Positions 22,825-32,272 of a DNA stretch of 64,000 bases are shown in pieces. The stretch comes from Citricoccus sp. SGAir0253 (GTDB taxonomy: Bacteria; Actinomycetota; Actinomycetes; Actinomycetales; Micrococcaceae). The position numbers and the translations under genes are program-made. The stretch covers positions 3,162,001-3,226,000 of the forward strand of contig NZ_CP039424.1 of the NCBI RefSeq assembly GCF_005877055.1. Direction: 5' to 3'. The notes under the pieces were generated by a model, which saw only the letters and a program-made list of their open reading frames with translations, ran no database searches and was not told the DNA's origin. The stretch's first letter is position 1. Every line of letters starts with the position of its first letter.

Positions 22825-24030
22825 ATGCAATGCCCCCACTTCGATGCCGGCGAGTGCCGGTCCTGCCCCCTGATGGGGGTGCCCTATCCCCGGCAGCTGG
22901 CGGACAAGCAGGCCGGCGTGCGCGCCCTGCTGGACCCCGTCCTGGGCACCCGCGCCCCGGACGGCACGGACCTGTGGCTGGAGCCGGTGGCCTCCGCGGA
23001 GTCCGCGTTCCGCAACAAGGCCAAGATGGTGGTCACGGGCACGGCGGCGCACCCCCGGCTGGGGATCCTCGACCCGCGCCAGCACCCCCGGCACCACGAC
23101 GGCACGGGGGTGGACCTGCGCGACTGCGGGCTCTACGAGCCGGCCCTGGCCGCCGCGTTCCCGCCCCTGGCGGAGGCGATCACGGCTGCGGGGCTGACCC
23201 CCTACGACGTCGGCTCCCGCACGGGGGAGCTCAAGCACGTCATCGTCACCGTCTCCCCGGAGGGCGGGCTGATGGTTCGGTTCGTACTGCGCTCCACGGA
23301 GCAGCTGCCGGCCCTGCGCCGGGCGCTGCCCGGGCTGCTGGAGGCCCTGCCGCGCGCCGAGGTGGTGACCGCCAACGTCCTGCCGGAGCACCAGGCGCTG
23401 CTCGAGGGCGAGGAGGAGATCCACCTGGCCGGGGAGCAGACCCTGGCCATGCGCCTCAACGGGATCCCGCTGCACCTGCGCCCGCAGGGGTTCTTCCAGA
23501 CCAACACCGCCGTCGCCTCCGCCCTCTACGCCGAGGCCTCGGCGTGGCTGGACACCACGGACGCCGAGAGCGCGTGGGACCTGTACTGCGGCGTGGGCGG
23601 CTTCGGCTTCCAGCTCGCCGAGGTGCGCCACGGCTCCGGCCCGCGGCCCGCCGGCGCCCCGCGCACCGTGTGGGGCCTGGAGACGGCGGCCGACGCCGTC
23701 GCCGCCGCCCGCGCGACCGCCCGGGAACTGGGGGTGGAGGACCGGGTGCGCTTCGCCGTCGGGGACGCCACGGACCCGGCGCACCGCCCGGAGGGGCTGC
23801 CGGACGCCGTGGTGGTCAACCCGCCGCGGCGGGGGCTGGGGCCCGGGCTCGCCGACTGGCTGGAGGGCTCGGGCGTGCCCCACGTGCTCTACTCCAGCTG
23901 CAACGCCACCACGCTGGCGAAGGACCTGGCGCGGATGCCCGGCTACGCGCCGGTGCGCGCCCGGCTGCTGGACATGTTCCCCCAGACCGGGCACTACGAG
24001 GTGCTCGTCCAGCTCGGGCGCCGCCCCTGA
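22825..24030 (+). CDS. rlmC: 23S rRNA (uracil-747-C5)-methyltransferase RlmC-like
   Basis: 401 residues. The N-terminal CPHFDAGECRSCP provides three of four Fe-S cysteines (Cys3, 11, 14), with a fourth in DLRDCGLYEP. The SAM-binding core has WDLYCGVGGFGFQLA; the catalytic motif IV-like VVNPPRRGLG and the nucleophile in YSSCNATTLAKDL follow. This matches RlmC/RlmD/TrmA-type uracil-5 methyltransferases lacking a TRAM domain, as RlmC does. It would methylate 23S rRNA with SAM. A TACCCT -10 lies nine bases before the ATG. Confidence 0.9.
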   Translation: MQCPHFDAGECRSCPLMGVPYPRQLADKQAGVRALLDPVLGTRAPDGTDLWLEPVASAESAFRNKAKMVVTGTAAHPRLGILDPRQHPRHHDGTGVDLRDCGLYEPALAAAFPPLAEAITAAGLTPYDVGSRTGELKHVIVTVSPEGGLMVRFVLRSTEQLPALRRALPGLLEALPRAEVVTANVLPEHQALLEGEEEIHLAGEQTLAMRLNGIPLHLRPQGFFQTNTAVASALYAEASAWLDTTDAESAWDLYCGVGGFGFQLAEVRHGSGPRPAGAPRTVWGLETAADAVAAARATARELGVEDRVRFAVGDATDPAHRPEGLPDAVVVNPPRRGLGPGLADWLEGSGVPHVLYSSCNATTLAKDLARMPGYAPVRARLLDMFPQTGHYEVLVQLGRRP

Positions 24031-24066
24031 CCGCCCGCCGAGCAGCGCGCCGCGCCCCGGCCCCGA

Positions 24067-24094
24067 GGTGACGCCAAGGCTCCGGGGCTAGCAT
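24067..24094 (+). promoter_or_regulatory. Promoter of the glycoside phosphorylase gene
   Basis: GGTGAC (24067-24072), a 16-bp spacer and TAGCAT (24089-24094). It predicts a leader of about 107 nt before the ATG at 24208, unlike the leaderless genes around it. Confidence 0.45.
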
Positions 24095-24207
24095 GGCCCA
24101 TCGACCACCGACCGCCCGCCGGGTCCCCACCGCCGGACCCCCCGGCCCTCCCCCGCCCGCCCGCCCGTCCATCCGTCCACGGACCCTCCGAGGAACAGGA
24201 AGACCGC

Positions 24208-27200
24208 ATGCACCCCCTGACCCGTCCCATCGCCCTCGTCGGGCCCGCCCGGCGGCACGCGCTCCGCCACTTCCGGGCCGTGATCTTCGACATGGACGGG
24301 GTGGTCACGGACACCGCCGGGGTGCACGCGCGGGCGTGGAAGGAGCTGTTCGACGCCTCGCTGCCCGCGGTCGGGGCCCTGCCGCAGAACGCGGCCGTCG
24401 TGGCCGCCCGGCCCCAGTGCCTGCGCCCCTTCGACGAGGCCACCGACTACCTCACCTACGTGGACGGCCGCCCCCGCGAGGACGGGGTGCGCGCCTTCTT
24501 CGCCTCCCGCGGCCTGGCCGTCCCCGAGGCCGCCGGGGAGCCCGGCACCACCGGGCCGCCCCCCAGCGAGGAGGTGGCCCGGGCGGAGGCCGCGACGGCG
24601 GCCCGCACGGCGGAGGCGTCCCGGCCTGCCGGGGACCCGGCACCGGGTGCACCGGAGACGTCGGGGCCCGGGGCCCTGTCCTCGGTCGCGCTGGCCCCGG
24701 CCGAGGAGCTGACCGTGCAGTCCCTCGCCGAGCGCAAGCAGGGCTACTTCGAGGCCGTGCTCGCCCGGGACGGCGTCACGGTGTTCCCCGAGGCGCTCGA
24801 CCTGCTCACCCGGCTGCGCCACGAGGCGGTGCCCACCGCGCTCGTGACCTCCTCCCGCAACTCCGCGGCCGTGCTGGGCGCCGGCCACGTGCAGCGGATG
24901 TTCGACGTGGTGGTGGACGGCAACACCGCGATCGAGCGGGCCCTGCCGGGCAAGCCGGACCCGGCCATGTTCCTCGTCGCCGCGCAGGAGCTCGGCGTCG
25001 AGCCCGCGGACGCCATCGTCCTCGAGGACGCCGCCTCCGGCGTCCAGGCCGCGCGCGACGGCGGCTTCGGGCTGGTGGTCGGCGTGGACCGGGCGCGGGA
25101 CCCGGACCGGCTCAAGCAGGCCGGGGCGGACGTGGTGGTGGAGGACTTCACGGAGCTGCACCTGGAGCACCGCACCACCCGGCCCTTCGACCCGGCCTGG
25201 GTGCTCGCCTACGACCACTTCGACCCCGAGGACGAGGGGACGCGCGAGGCCCTGTGCACCCTGGCCAACGGCTACTGGGGCACCCGCGGCTCCGTGCCCG
25301 GCACCAGCGCCGGGGACGCCGGCGAGGTCCACTATCCCGGCACCTACCTGGCCGGCGTGTTCAACCGGCTCGAGTCCACCGTCCAGGGCCGGACGGTGGA
25401 GACCGAGCACATGGTCAACGCCCCCGACTGGACGTACCTGAAGGTGACGCTGCCCGGCGGGGACGAGCTGCTGCCGGGCAACCCGGACCTCATCTCCTAC
25501 CGCCAGGAGCTGGACCTGCGCCGGGGCCTGCTGAGCCGCACCTGCCGGTTCCGCGACCGCCAGGGGCGCACCACCCGGGTCAGCACGCGCCAGTTCCAGT
25601 CCTTCGCCGGGCACCACCTGGCCGCCATGGAGCTCACCGTGGAGGCCGAGGACTGGTCCGGCGCCGCGACCGTGCGCTCGCTGATCGACGGCCGGGTGGC
25701 CAACCGCAACGTGGCCGACGACCGGGAGCTGGCCTCGGCCCACTGGCAGCCGGTCACCTCCCGCGAGCTGGACCCCGAGACCGTGCTGCTGGAGACCGTG
25801 ACCAGCCAGTCGGACGTGCACGTGGCGATGGCCGCCCGCACCCGGTTCCAGTCCCCCGCGGACGCCGAGGAGCCGGTGCGCACGCCCGTGGAGCTGGGCG
25901 AGCTCGTGGCCGGGCACGACATCGAGATCCGGCTGGAGGCGGGCGTGCCCGTGATGCTGGACAAGATCGTGGCGGCGGCCAACACGCACGACCACGCCGT
26001 CTCCTCGGTGTGGCACAACGCGGCCAAGCGGATCGAGCGGACCGGGTCCTTCCGGCAGCTGCTGACCTTCCACGAGGAGATGTGGGGCATCAGCTGGGGC
26101 CGCTTCGCGGTGAAGCTGGACACCATCCGCGAGGGCCCCGAGCTGATGCCGGAGGCCTTCGACGGGCTGTACGCCTTCGCCGGCGCCACCCAGCGCCACC
26201 AGCTGGCCCTGAACCTGCACACCTTCCACGTGCTGCAGACCTCCTTCGGCTCCCGCCGGGACCTCGACGCCGGCCTGGGCGCCCGCGGGCTGCACGGGGA
26301 GGGCTACCGCGGCCACGTCTTCTGGGACGAGCTGTTCATCTACCCCATGCTCACCCTGCGCCGGCCCGAGCTGACCCGCGGGCTGCTGATGTACCGGTAC
26401 CGGCGCCTGGGCGAGGCGCGGGCCAACGCGCGCGCCGAGGGCTACCGGGGGGCCATGTTCCCGTGGCAGTCGGGCTCCGACGGGCGCGAGGAGACCCCGC
26501 GCGAGCTGTGGAACCCCCGCTCCGGGCAGTGGATGCCGGACAACTCCCACAACCAGCGGCACGTGTCCCTGGCCGTGGCCTACTCGGTGCTGCGCTACAT
26601 CGAGGCCACGCGGGACCAGATGTTCCTCTCCGACTACGGCGCCGAGATGCTGGTGGAGGTCTGCCGCTTCTTCGTCTCGATGACCCACCACGACCGCGGG
26701 CGCGACCGGTACGAGCTGCACGGGGTGATGGGCCCGGACGAGTACCACGACGGCTACCCGGACGCCCCCGGCTCCGGGCTGCGCAACAACGCGTACACCA
26801 ACGTGCTGCTGTCCTGGGTGCTCTCCGAGACGGTCCGCCTGGTGCGCTGGCTCAACGGCCTGGACGACCCGCTGACGGAGTGGCTGGACGTCTTCGAGGA
26901 CGAGCTGGAGTTGTGGGAGCGGATCAGCCTGAAGCTGCGGGTGCCCTTCCAGGACGGCGGGGTGATGAGCCAGTTCGACGGCTACGAGGACCTGCTCGAG
27001 TTCGACTGGGAGCACTACCGCCGCACGTACGGCAACATCGGCCGGCTCGACCTGATCCTGCAGGCCGAGGGCGACTCCACCAACCGGTACAAGCTCTCCA
27101 AGCAGGCGGACGTGCTCATGCTCGCCTACCTGTTCTCCTCCGAGGAGCTCCAGGGCATCCTGCAGCGGATGGGCTACAGCTTCACCTCGGAGGACTTCGC

Positions 27201-27732
27201 CGCCACGGTGGAGTACTACCTGCAGCGCACCTCGCACGGCTCCACCCTGTCCCGGCTCGTGCACGGCTGGGTGGCCGCCCGCACCGACCGCTCCGGCTCG
27301 TGGCGGCTGTTCGAGGAGGCCCTCGAGGCGGACCTGTCAGACACCCAGGGCGGGACCACGCGCGAGGGCATCCACCTGGGCGCGATGGCCGGCACGGTGG
27401 ACATGGTCATCCGCTGCTACGCCGGGGTGGAGACCCGGTCGGACACCCTGTGGCTGCACCCGCAGCTGCCGGTGGAGGCCCCGGGCGTGCAGTTCACCCT
27501 CCGCTTCCGCCAGCAGCCGCTGAGCGTGCGGATCACCCAGTACTGCATCACCCTGGAGCTGCTGGAGGGCTCGGCGCACCCCATCCACCTCAACGTGGAG
27601 GGCCGGGACAAGACCATGCACCCCGGCGAGAAGTGGACCGTGCCGCTGCTGAACCGGCACCCGTCGCTGACCTCCTCCGTGGACCCCATGGCGTGCGTCT
27701 CCCCGGACGCCAACCGGCTGGGCATCCTGTGA
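24208..27732 (+). CDS. Fusion of beta-phosphoglucomutase-like HAD domain and GH65 disaccharide phosphorylase
   Basis: 1174 residues. Residues 20-320 form a HAD domain: FDMDGVVTD with Asp28 and Asp30, ALVTSSRNS, and GKPDPAMF / VLEDAASGVQAA; a ~60-residue Ala/Pro/Thr-rich insert sits in its cap. From about 330 a complete GH65 protein follows, with catalytic Glu845 in MGPDEYHDGY and the phosphate/sugar site motifs WGTRGSVPG, WMPDNSHNQRH and KQADVLML. GH65 enzymes split trehalose, maltose, kojibiose or related sugars with phosphate to beta-glucose-1-phosphate, which the HAD half would turn into glucose-6-phosphate. Both steps are therefore in one chain. AGGAACAGGA precedes the ATG. Confidence 0.92.
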   Translation: MHPLTRPIALVGPARRHALRHFRAVIFDMDGVVTDTAGVHARAWKELFDASLPAVGALPQNAAVVAARPQCLRPFDEATDYLTYVDGRPREDGVRAFFASRGLAVPEAAGEPGTTGPPPSEEVARAEAATAARTAEASRPAGDPAPGAPETSGPGALSSVALAPAEELTVQSLAERKQGYFEAVLARDGVTVFPEALDLLTRLRHEAVPTALVTSSRNSAAVLGAGHVQRMFDVVVDGNTAIERALPGKPDPAMFLVAAQELGVEPADAIVLEDAASGVQAARDGGFGLVVGVDRARDPDRLKQAGADVVVEDFTELHLEHRTTRPFDPAWVLAYDHFDPEDEGTREALCTLANGYWGTRGSVPGTSAGDAGEVHYPGTYLAGVFNRLESTVQGRTVETEHMVNAPDWTYLKVTLPGGDELLPGNPDLISYRQELDLRRGLLSRTCRFRDRQGRTTRVSTRQFQSFAGHHLAAMELTVEAEDWSGAATVRSLIDGRVANRNVADDRELASAHWQPVTSRELDPETVLLETVTSQSDVHVAMAARTRFQSPADAEEPVRTPVELGELVAGHDIEIRLEAGVPVMLDKIVAAANTHDHAVSSVWHNAAKRIERTGSFRQLLTFHEEMWGISWGRFAVKLDTIREGPELMPEAFDGLYAFAGATQRHQLALNLHTFHVLQTSFGSRRDLDAGLGARGLHGEGYRGHVFWDELFIYPMLTLRRPELTRGLLMYRYRRLGEARANARAEGYRGAMFPWQSGSDGREETPRELWNPRSGQWMPDNSHNQRHVSLAVAYSVLRYIEATRDQMFLSDYGAEMLVEVCRFFVSMTHHDRGRDRYELHGVMGPDEYHDGYPDAPGSGLRNNAYTNVLLSWVLSETVRLVRWLNGLDDPLTEWLDVFEDELELWERISLKLRVPFQDGGVMSQFDGYEDLLEFDWEHYRRTYGNIGRLDLILQAEGDSTNRYKLSKQADVLMLAYLFSSEELQGILQRMGYSFTSEDFAATVEYYLQRTSHGSTLSRLVHGWVAARTDRSGSWRLFEEALEADLSDTQGGTTREGIHLGAMAGTVDMVIRCYAGVETRSDTLWLHPQLPVEAPGVQFTLRFRQQPLSVRITQYCITLELLEGSAHPIHLNVEGRDKTMHPGEKWTVPLLNRHPSLTSSVDPMACVSPDANRLGIL

Positions 27733-28865
27733 CGGCCGGCCCGTCCCCGCGGGCCGCGGCCCTGCTCCGCGGCCGGGTCGTCGTCGCCGCCCCGATGGCC
27801 GGCGGCCCCTCCACCCCGGCGCTCGCGGCGGCGGTCTCGGCCGCCGGCGGGCTCGGGTTCCTCGCGGGCGGCATGCGCGCGGTGGACGCGCTCGCGGCGG
27901 ACGTGGCGGCGGTCCGCGCCGCCCTGGACGGCGCCGGCGCGCCGTTCGGCGTCAACCTCTTCGTCCCCGAGCCGGCGAACACCGCCATCCCCCCGGAGCG
28001 GACCGCGCCCGGCTCGGCGTCCCGGCGCCGGCGCGCGGAGGCCGTGCTCCGGTACCGTGCCGCACTGCTCGCCGAGGCGCAGCGCCGCGGCGTGGAGCTG
28101 CCCGCGGCCGAGGCCCTGGACCCGGACGCGACGGACGGCTGGGCGGAGAAGCTCGCCGCCGCCGAGGCCGGGGCGTGGCCGCTCGTGACGTTCACGTTCG
28201 GGCTGCCCGCCCGGGAGGTGTTCGACCGGCTGCACGCCGCCGGCTGCGTGCTCGGGGTGACCGTGACGAGCGCCGGGGAGGCGGTGCGCTCCGTGGACCA
28301 CGGCGCGGACGTGCTCAGCGTCCAGGGCCCGGAGTCCGGCGGACACCGCTCCGTGCACGACCCGGCCGCCGACCCCGGCACCGAGCCCCTGCCGGAGCTG
28401 CTCGCCCGGGTGCGGGACGCCGTCGGGCCCGGCGTGCCGCTGCTGGCCGCCGGCGGGATCATGGACGCCGCCGGCGTGCGGGCCGTTCTGGCCGCGGGGG
28501 CCGCGGCGGCGCAGTGCGGCACCGCGTTCCTGCGCGCCGAGGAGGCCGGGACCTCCGGGCTGCAGCGGGCCGCGCTGGAGGCCGCCGCGGCCGGGACCGG
28601 CTTCGTCAGCGTGGACGGCGCCGCCCGCACCGCCCTGACGCGGGCGTACTCGGGCCGCTGGGCCCGCGGGCTGGAGAACCGCTTCCTGCGCGAGCACACC
28701 GACGCCCCCGCGGCCTACCCGGAGGTCAACGCCCTCACCGGGCCGCTGCGCGCGGCCGCCGGGGCCGCCGGGGACCCGGAGGCCTCGAGCCTGTGGGCCG
28801 GCGTCGGGGCCGCCCGGACCGCCGCCGCTCCCGCCGCGGAGATCCTGCGCGCCCTGCTGCCCTGA
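27729..28865 (+). CDS. Nitronate monooxygenase (2-nitropropane dioxygenase family)
   Basis: 378 residues, TIM-barrel FMN enzyme. Motifs: VVAAPMAGGPSTPALAAAVS at the N-terminus, GFLAGGM, FGVNLFVP, VTFTFGLP, DVLSVQGPESGGHR (phosphate and catalytic His region) and LLAAGGIMDAAGV with AAAAQCGTAFL. Oxidises nitronates such as propionate-3-nitronate, releasing nitrite, as a detoxification. The GTG at 27729 overlaps the phosphorylase stop by four bases (GTGA), so the genes are coupled, although their functions have no obvious link. Confidence 0.88.
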   Translation: MTAGPSPRAAALLRGRVVVAAPMAGGPSTPALAAAVSAAGGLGFLAGGMRAVDALAADVAAVRAALDGAGAPFGVNLFVPEPANTAIPPERTAPGSASRRRRAEAVLRYRAALLAEAQRRGVELPAAEALDPDATDGWAEKLAAAEAGAWPLVTFTFGLPAREVFDRLHAAGCVLGVTVTSAGEAVRSVDHGADVLSVQGPESGGHRSVHDPAADPGTEPLPELLARVRDAVGPGVPLLAAGGIMDAAGVRAVLAAGAAAAQCGTAFLRAEEAGTSGLQRAALEAAAAGTGFVSVDGAARTALTRAYSGRWARGLENRFLREHTDAPAAYPEVNALTGPLRAAAGAAGDPEASSLWAGVGAARTAAAPAAEILRALLP

Positions 28866-29021
28866 CCAGCGCCCCACCCTCCCCGCTCCCGGGTCGCGAA
28901 CCCCGGGTGCCGGGCGCGAGGACCCTGCGTCCACGACCCGGGACCGTGGGCCCCGTCGGGACGGGAAGACCAGACCACGGGATGACTCCCGGGACCCCGG
29001 CGCCGCCTAGGGTGGAGCACC

Positions 29022-30299
29022 GTGAACCCCCTGCACCGGCTCGACACGTGGTCGCGCCGCCACCCCGTCCTCGTCGACTCGCTCGTGGCGGCGGGGCTCC
29101 TGGCTTTCCTCGCCCTGCTGTCCGTGGGTGCGGTGGTGCCGTTCGAGAGCACCACGGTCGGGCACTTCCTGTGGGGGCTGCTCGCGCTGGCGTGCGCGGT
29201 GGGCCAGCTGGCACCGTGGGCGATCCGCCGCTGGCGGCCGGTCCTGTCCGCCGGGATCGTCGTGTCCGCCTGCCTGCTGCAGCTCGTGCTGGGCCCGGAG
29301 CTGCTGCCCTCCCTCATCGCCGTCCCGATGACCGTGCACAACCTCGCCGTGAACGGCCCCCGCTGGGCCTCGCTCGCCGGGATCGGCACCGCCCTGGCCG
29401 GGGCGGTGCTCAACGGGCTCAAGATCGCCTACGTCGGGGCCCCGGGGTTCGCCGACGACGGCTCGGCCCTGGGCCGAGGGGCCGCCCTGGCGGCCGGCGG
29501 CACCACCGAGCGGCTGGCCGCCGGGGCGGGGGCGGCCGTGGCCGCCGCCGCGATCGTGCTGGCCGCGTGGGCCTTCGGGGACCTGGCCCGGACGCGGCGG
29601 CTGGCCCTCGAACAGCTCCGGGACCGGGCGCGGCGGCTGGAGGTCGAGGCCGCCCGGGAGCGGGCGCTCGCCGCCGCGGACGAGCGCAACCACATCGCCC
29701 GGGAGATGCACGACATCGTGGCGCACTCCCTGCAGGTCATCATCACGCAGGCCGACGGCGGCCGGTACGCGGGGGCGCGGGACCCGGCGGTCGCCGTCGG
29801 GACGCTGCAGACCGTCTCGGACACGGGCCGGCGCGCCCTCGGGGAGATGCGGCGGCTGCTGGGGGTGCTGCGCGGCCCCGAGTCCCTCGGGTTCCACCCT
29901 CAGCCGGGCCTGGCGGACCTGGACGAGCTCGTGGAGACCATCCGGCTCACCGGGCTCGAGGTGGACTTCACCACCGAGGGGACCCCGCGCCGCGAGCTGC
30001 CGGCCGGCGGGGAGCTCGCGGCCTACCGTGCCGTCCAGGAGGCGCTCACCAACACCGTGCGCCACGGCGGTCCGGAGGCCCGGGCGGCGGTGCGCCTGTG
30101 CTGGACCGGCCGGGGCCTGGAGATCGGCGTGGAGGACGACGGCCGCGGCGCCGCCGCCTCCCCCGAGACCCGCGGCGCCGGGCAGGGGCTGCTCGGGCTG
30201 CGGGAGCGGATCGCGCTGTTCGGCGGCACCGCGACCGCCGGCCCCCGCCCCGGCGGCGGCTTCGGCGTGCACGCGACCGTGCCGTACCAGGAGGTCTGA
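29022..30299 (+). CDS. Sensor histidine kinase, NarL-partner type (HisKA_3)
   Basis: 425 residues. Four to five membrane helices in the first ~190 residues, then HisKA_3 with His230 in REMHDIVAHSLQVII, an N-box QEALTNTVRHGG and a G-box GAGQGLLGLRERIALFGG at the end. Gly/Ala-rich insertions are present in the membrane part. It would phosphorylate the response regulator downstream. GTG start with TAGGGT eight bases upstream; GGAG between them could act as a weak SD. A strong terminator separates it from its regulator gene. Confidence 0.9.
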   Translation: MNPLHRLDTWSRRHPVLVDSLVAAGLLAFLALLSVGAVVPFESTTVGHFLWGLLALACAVGQLAPWAIRRWRPVLSAGIVVSACLLQLVLGPELLPSLIAVPMTVHNLAVNGPRWASLAGIGTALAGAVLNGLKIAYVGAPGFADDGSALGRGAALAAGGTTERLAAGAGAAVAAAAIVLAAWAFGDLARTRRLALEQLRDRARRLEVEAARERALAAADERNHIAREMHDIVAHSLQVIITQADGGRYAGARDPAVAVGTLQTVSDTGRRALGEMRRLLGVLRGPESLGFHPQPGLADLDELVETIRLTGLEVDFTTEGTPRRELPAGGELAAYRAVQEALTNTVRHGGPEARAAVRLCWTGRGLEIGVEDDGRGAAASPETRGAGQGLLGLRERIALFGGTATAGPRPGGGFGVHATVPYQEV

Positions 30300-30388
30300 G
30301 CGGCACCGAGGCCCGGGGTGCGTGTCCACCCCCCGACCGCCCGGCCGGCAGCCCTGCGCGCCGGCGGCGCTCCCGTCCGGACCCCGGA

Positions 30389-30426
30389 GACCCGTCCGGG
30401 GTGGGACCGCACCGGACGGGTCTTTT
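30389..30426 (+). terminator. Strong intrinsic terminator with T-run
   Basis: GACCCGTCCGG (30389-30399) pairs perfectly with CCGGACGGGTC (30412-30422) over 11 bp, 12-base loop, followed directly by TTTT. It is the only clear T-tailed terminator I found in the window and it lies between the kinase and its response regulator. Confidence 0.8.
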
Positions 30427-30504
30427 GGACCCGGACGGGGGCGTCATGACGGGACCACCGGCAGGGCGCGAGGGCGGGCGGACGGGATGCCCGATCATGG
30501 AGGG

Positions 30505-31344
30505 GTGACCGCACCGACCGCTCCCGCCCCCATCCGCGTCGCCCTCGTGGACGACCAGCAGCTCGTCCGGTCCGGACTGGGCATGCTCGTGGACTCCCAG
30601 CCGGACCTGCGGGTGGTCGCGGAGGCCTCCACGGGGCGCGAGGCCGTCGCCTCCCCGGCCGTGCGCGGCGCCGACGTCATCCTCATGGACGTGCGCATGC
30701 CGCAGATGGACGGGATCGCGGCCACCCGCGCGCTCCTCGGCGAGCGGCCCGACGCCGGCGCCCCGGCCACCGCGTCCGGGTCCGGCGAGCCGGGGGTCGG
30801 GGACCGCGGGGCCGGCCCCGGTGGCGCCCGGACCGCGGCGCCGGGACCCGGGTCCGGCACCGCGCCGTCTGGCCTCGGGGACCCGGAGCGGTGCGGCCCG
30901 CGCGTCGTGGTGCTGACGACCTTCGACCTCGACGAGTACGCCCTCGAGGCGATCGAGGCGGGGGCCTCCGGATTCCTGCTCAAGGACGCCCCGCCGGAGG
31001 AGCTGCTGGCGGCCATCCGCACCGTGCACCGGGGGGACGCGGTGATCGCGCCCTCCACCACGCGCCGGTTGCTGGACCACCTCGCCCCCACGCTGCGCCG
31101 CGGCCAGGCGGCGGAGCAACGGCGCCGGGAGGAGTCGGCGGCCGTGGCGTCCCTGACGCCGCGCGAGCGGGAGGTCCTGGGGCTGATGGCCCGGGGCGAG
31201 TCGAACCAGGAGATCGCCGCAGGCCTGTTCCTCTCCGAGGCCACGGTCAAGACCCACGTGGGCCGGGTGCTCGCCAAGCTGGGGGCCCGTGACCGCGTCC
31301 AGGCCGTCGTCACCGCCTACCGGGTGGGGCTGGTGCAGCCGTAG
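30505..31344 (+). CDS. NarL/LuxR-family response regulator with insert in the receiver domain
   Basis: 279 residues. Receiver: VALVDDQQ (Asp16-Asp17), phospho-acceptor Asp62 in [18 protein letters not shown] and Lys in [12 protein letters not shown]. Between helix 3 and strand 4, residues about 84-132 are an unusual Gly/Ala/Pro-rich insert. The C-terminal LuxR-type HTH is [20 protein letters not shown] with [17 protein letters not shown]. Start GTG 30505 follows GGAGGG. Partner of the upstream kinase, though a terminator lies between, so it probably has its own promoter. Confidence 0.9.
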   Translation: MTAPTAPAPIRVALVDDQQLVRSGLGMLVDSQPDLRVVAEASTGREAVASPAVRGADVILMDVRMPQMDGIAATRALLGERPDAGAPATASGSGEPGVGDRGAGPGGARTAAPGPGSGTAPSGLGDPERCGPRVVVLTTFDLDEYALEAIEAGASGFLLKDAPPEELLAAIRTVHRGDAVIAPSTTRRLLDHLAPTLRRGQAAEQRRREESAAVASLTPREREVLGLMARGESNQEIAAGLFLSEATVKTHVGRVLAKLGARDRVQAVVTAYRVGLVQP

Positions 31345-31518
31345 GGACGGGTGGGTCGCCGGCGGCGCACCCCGCCGGGCCGGGACGCCGCCCGGGTCGG
31401 CGGCGGGGACGGTCGGCGGCCGGGACGGGCGCCCGGGCGCCCCGGCCGACGGCGTGGTATTGGTAGGAGAATGGTGGACACGGGAGCACGCATCGACCCC
31501 CACGAAGGAGACCCGGCC

Positions 31519-32253
31519 ATGGACAGTCCCTCCACGGGCACGCAGGCCGCCCTGCAGCTGTACGACCTCATCCTGGACTCCACGGACATCAGCGAGTTCC
31601 TCGACGAGCTCGTGACGGCCACGGCCCGCTCCATCTCCGGCCACGCCGGCCGGGTGTGGTGCGCCGTGCTCCTCGTGCGCCCGAAGCGGCCCATCACCGT
31701 GGCCTCGTCGGCCCCGGAGGCCGAGGCCCTGGACGAGGTGCAGTACAACTTCGACGACGGGCCCTGCCTCACGGCCGCGCGCGAGGACCGGTTGGTGTAC
31801 CTCGAGGACACGCTCGAGGAGACCCGCTGGCCCGACTACCGCGCCGCGGCCACGGAGGCCGGGGTGCGCTCCGCCCTCGGGGTCCCGCTGGACCTCGGCG
31901 GGGACGCCGCCGCCGCCCTGGACGTGTACTCGGACCGGCCCCACGCCTTCGACGCGTCCACCCTCGAGGTCATCCACCGCCACACCCTGGAGCTGTCCAC
32001 CGCGCTGCGCCTGGCCGTGCGGCTGGCCCACCACCGGGAGACCGAGACGAACCTGCGCGCCGCGCTTGCCTCCCGCACCGAGATCAACCTGGCCGCCGGC
32101 ATCCTCATGGGCCGGCACCAGTGCTCGCAGGACCAGGCCGTGGAGATGCTCCGCGCCGCCTCCAGCCACCGCAACGTCAAGCTGCGGGACCTGGCCGGCG
32201 AGCTCGTGCGCTCGGTCGGCCAGGGCGCGCCGAACACGCACTTCGTGGACTGA
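31519..32253 (+). CDS. GAF and ANTAR domain protein (putative RNA-binding antiterminator)
   Basis: 244 residues. A GAF domain (about 35-165: GPCLTAAREDRLVYLEDT, GVRSALGVPLDLGG) is followed by a C-terminal ANTAR domain (INLAAGILMGRHQCSQDQAVEMLRAASSHRNVKLRDLA-type helices). ANTAR proteins bind paired hexaloop hairpins in leaders and prevent termination when the sensor domain is activated. Start 31519 has AAGGAG eight bases upstream; an earlier in-frame ATG at 31471 has no usable SD. The T-tailed terminator at 30389-30426 is upstream, not an obvious target. Confidence 0.88.
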   Translation: MDSPSTGTQAALQLYDLILDSTDISEFLDELVTATARSISGHAGRVWCAVLLVRPKRPITVASSAPEAEALDEVQYNFDDGPCLTAAREDRLVYLEDTLEETRWPDYRAAATEAGVRSALGVPLDLGGDAAAALDVYSDRPHAFDASTLEVIHRHTLELSTALRLAVRLAHHRETETNLRAALASRTEINLAAGILMGRHQCSQDQAVEMLRAASSHRNVKLRDLAGELVRSVGQGAPNTHFVD

Positions 32254-32272
32254 CGCGGGCCGGGGGCCCCGC

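Noticed and set aside
24093-24207. Earlier ATG (24093) giving a long plus-strand frame ahead of the phosphorylase
   Set aside because: It overlaps the -10 TAGCAT and is in a different frame from the HAD-GH65 protein, whose motifs begin after 24208.
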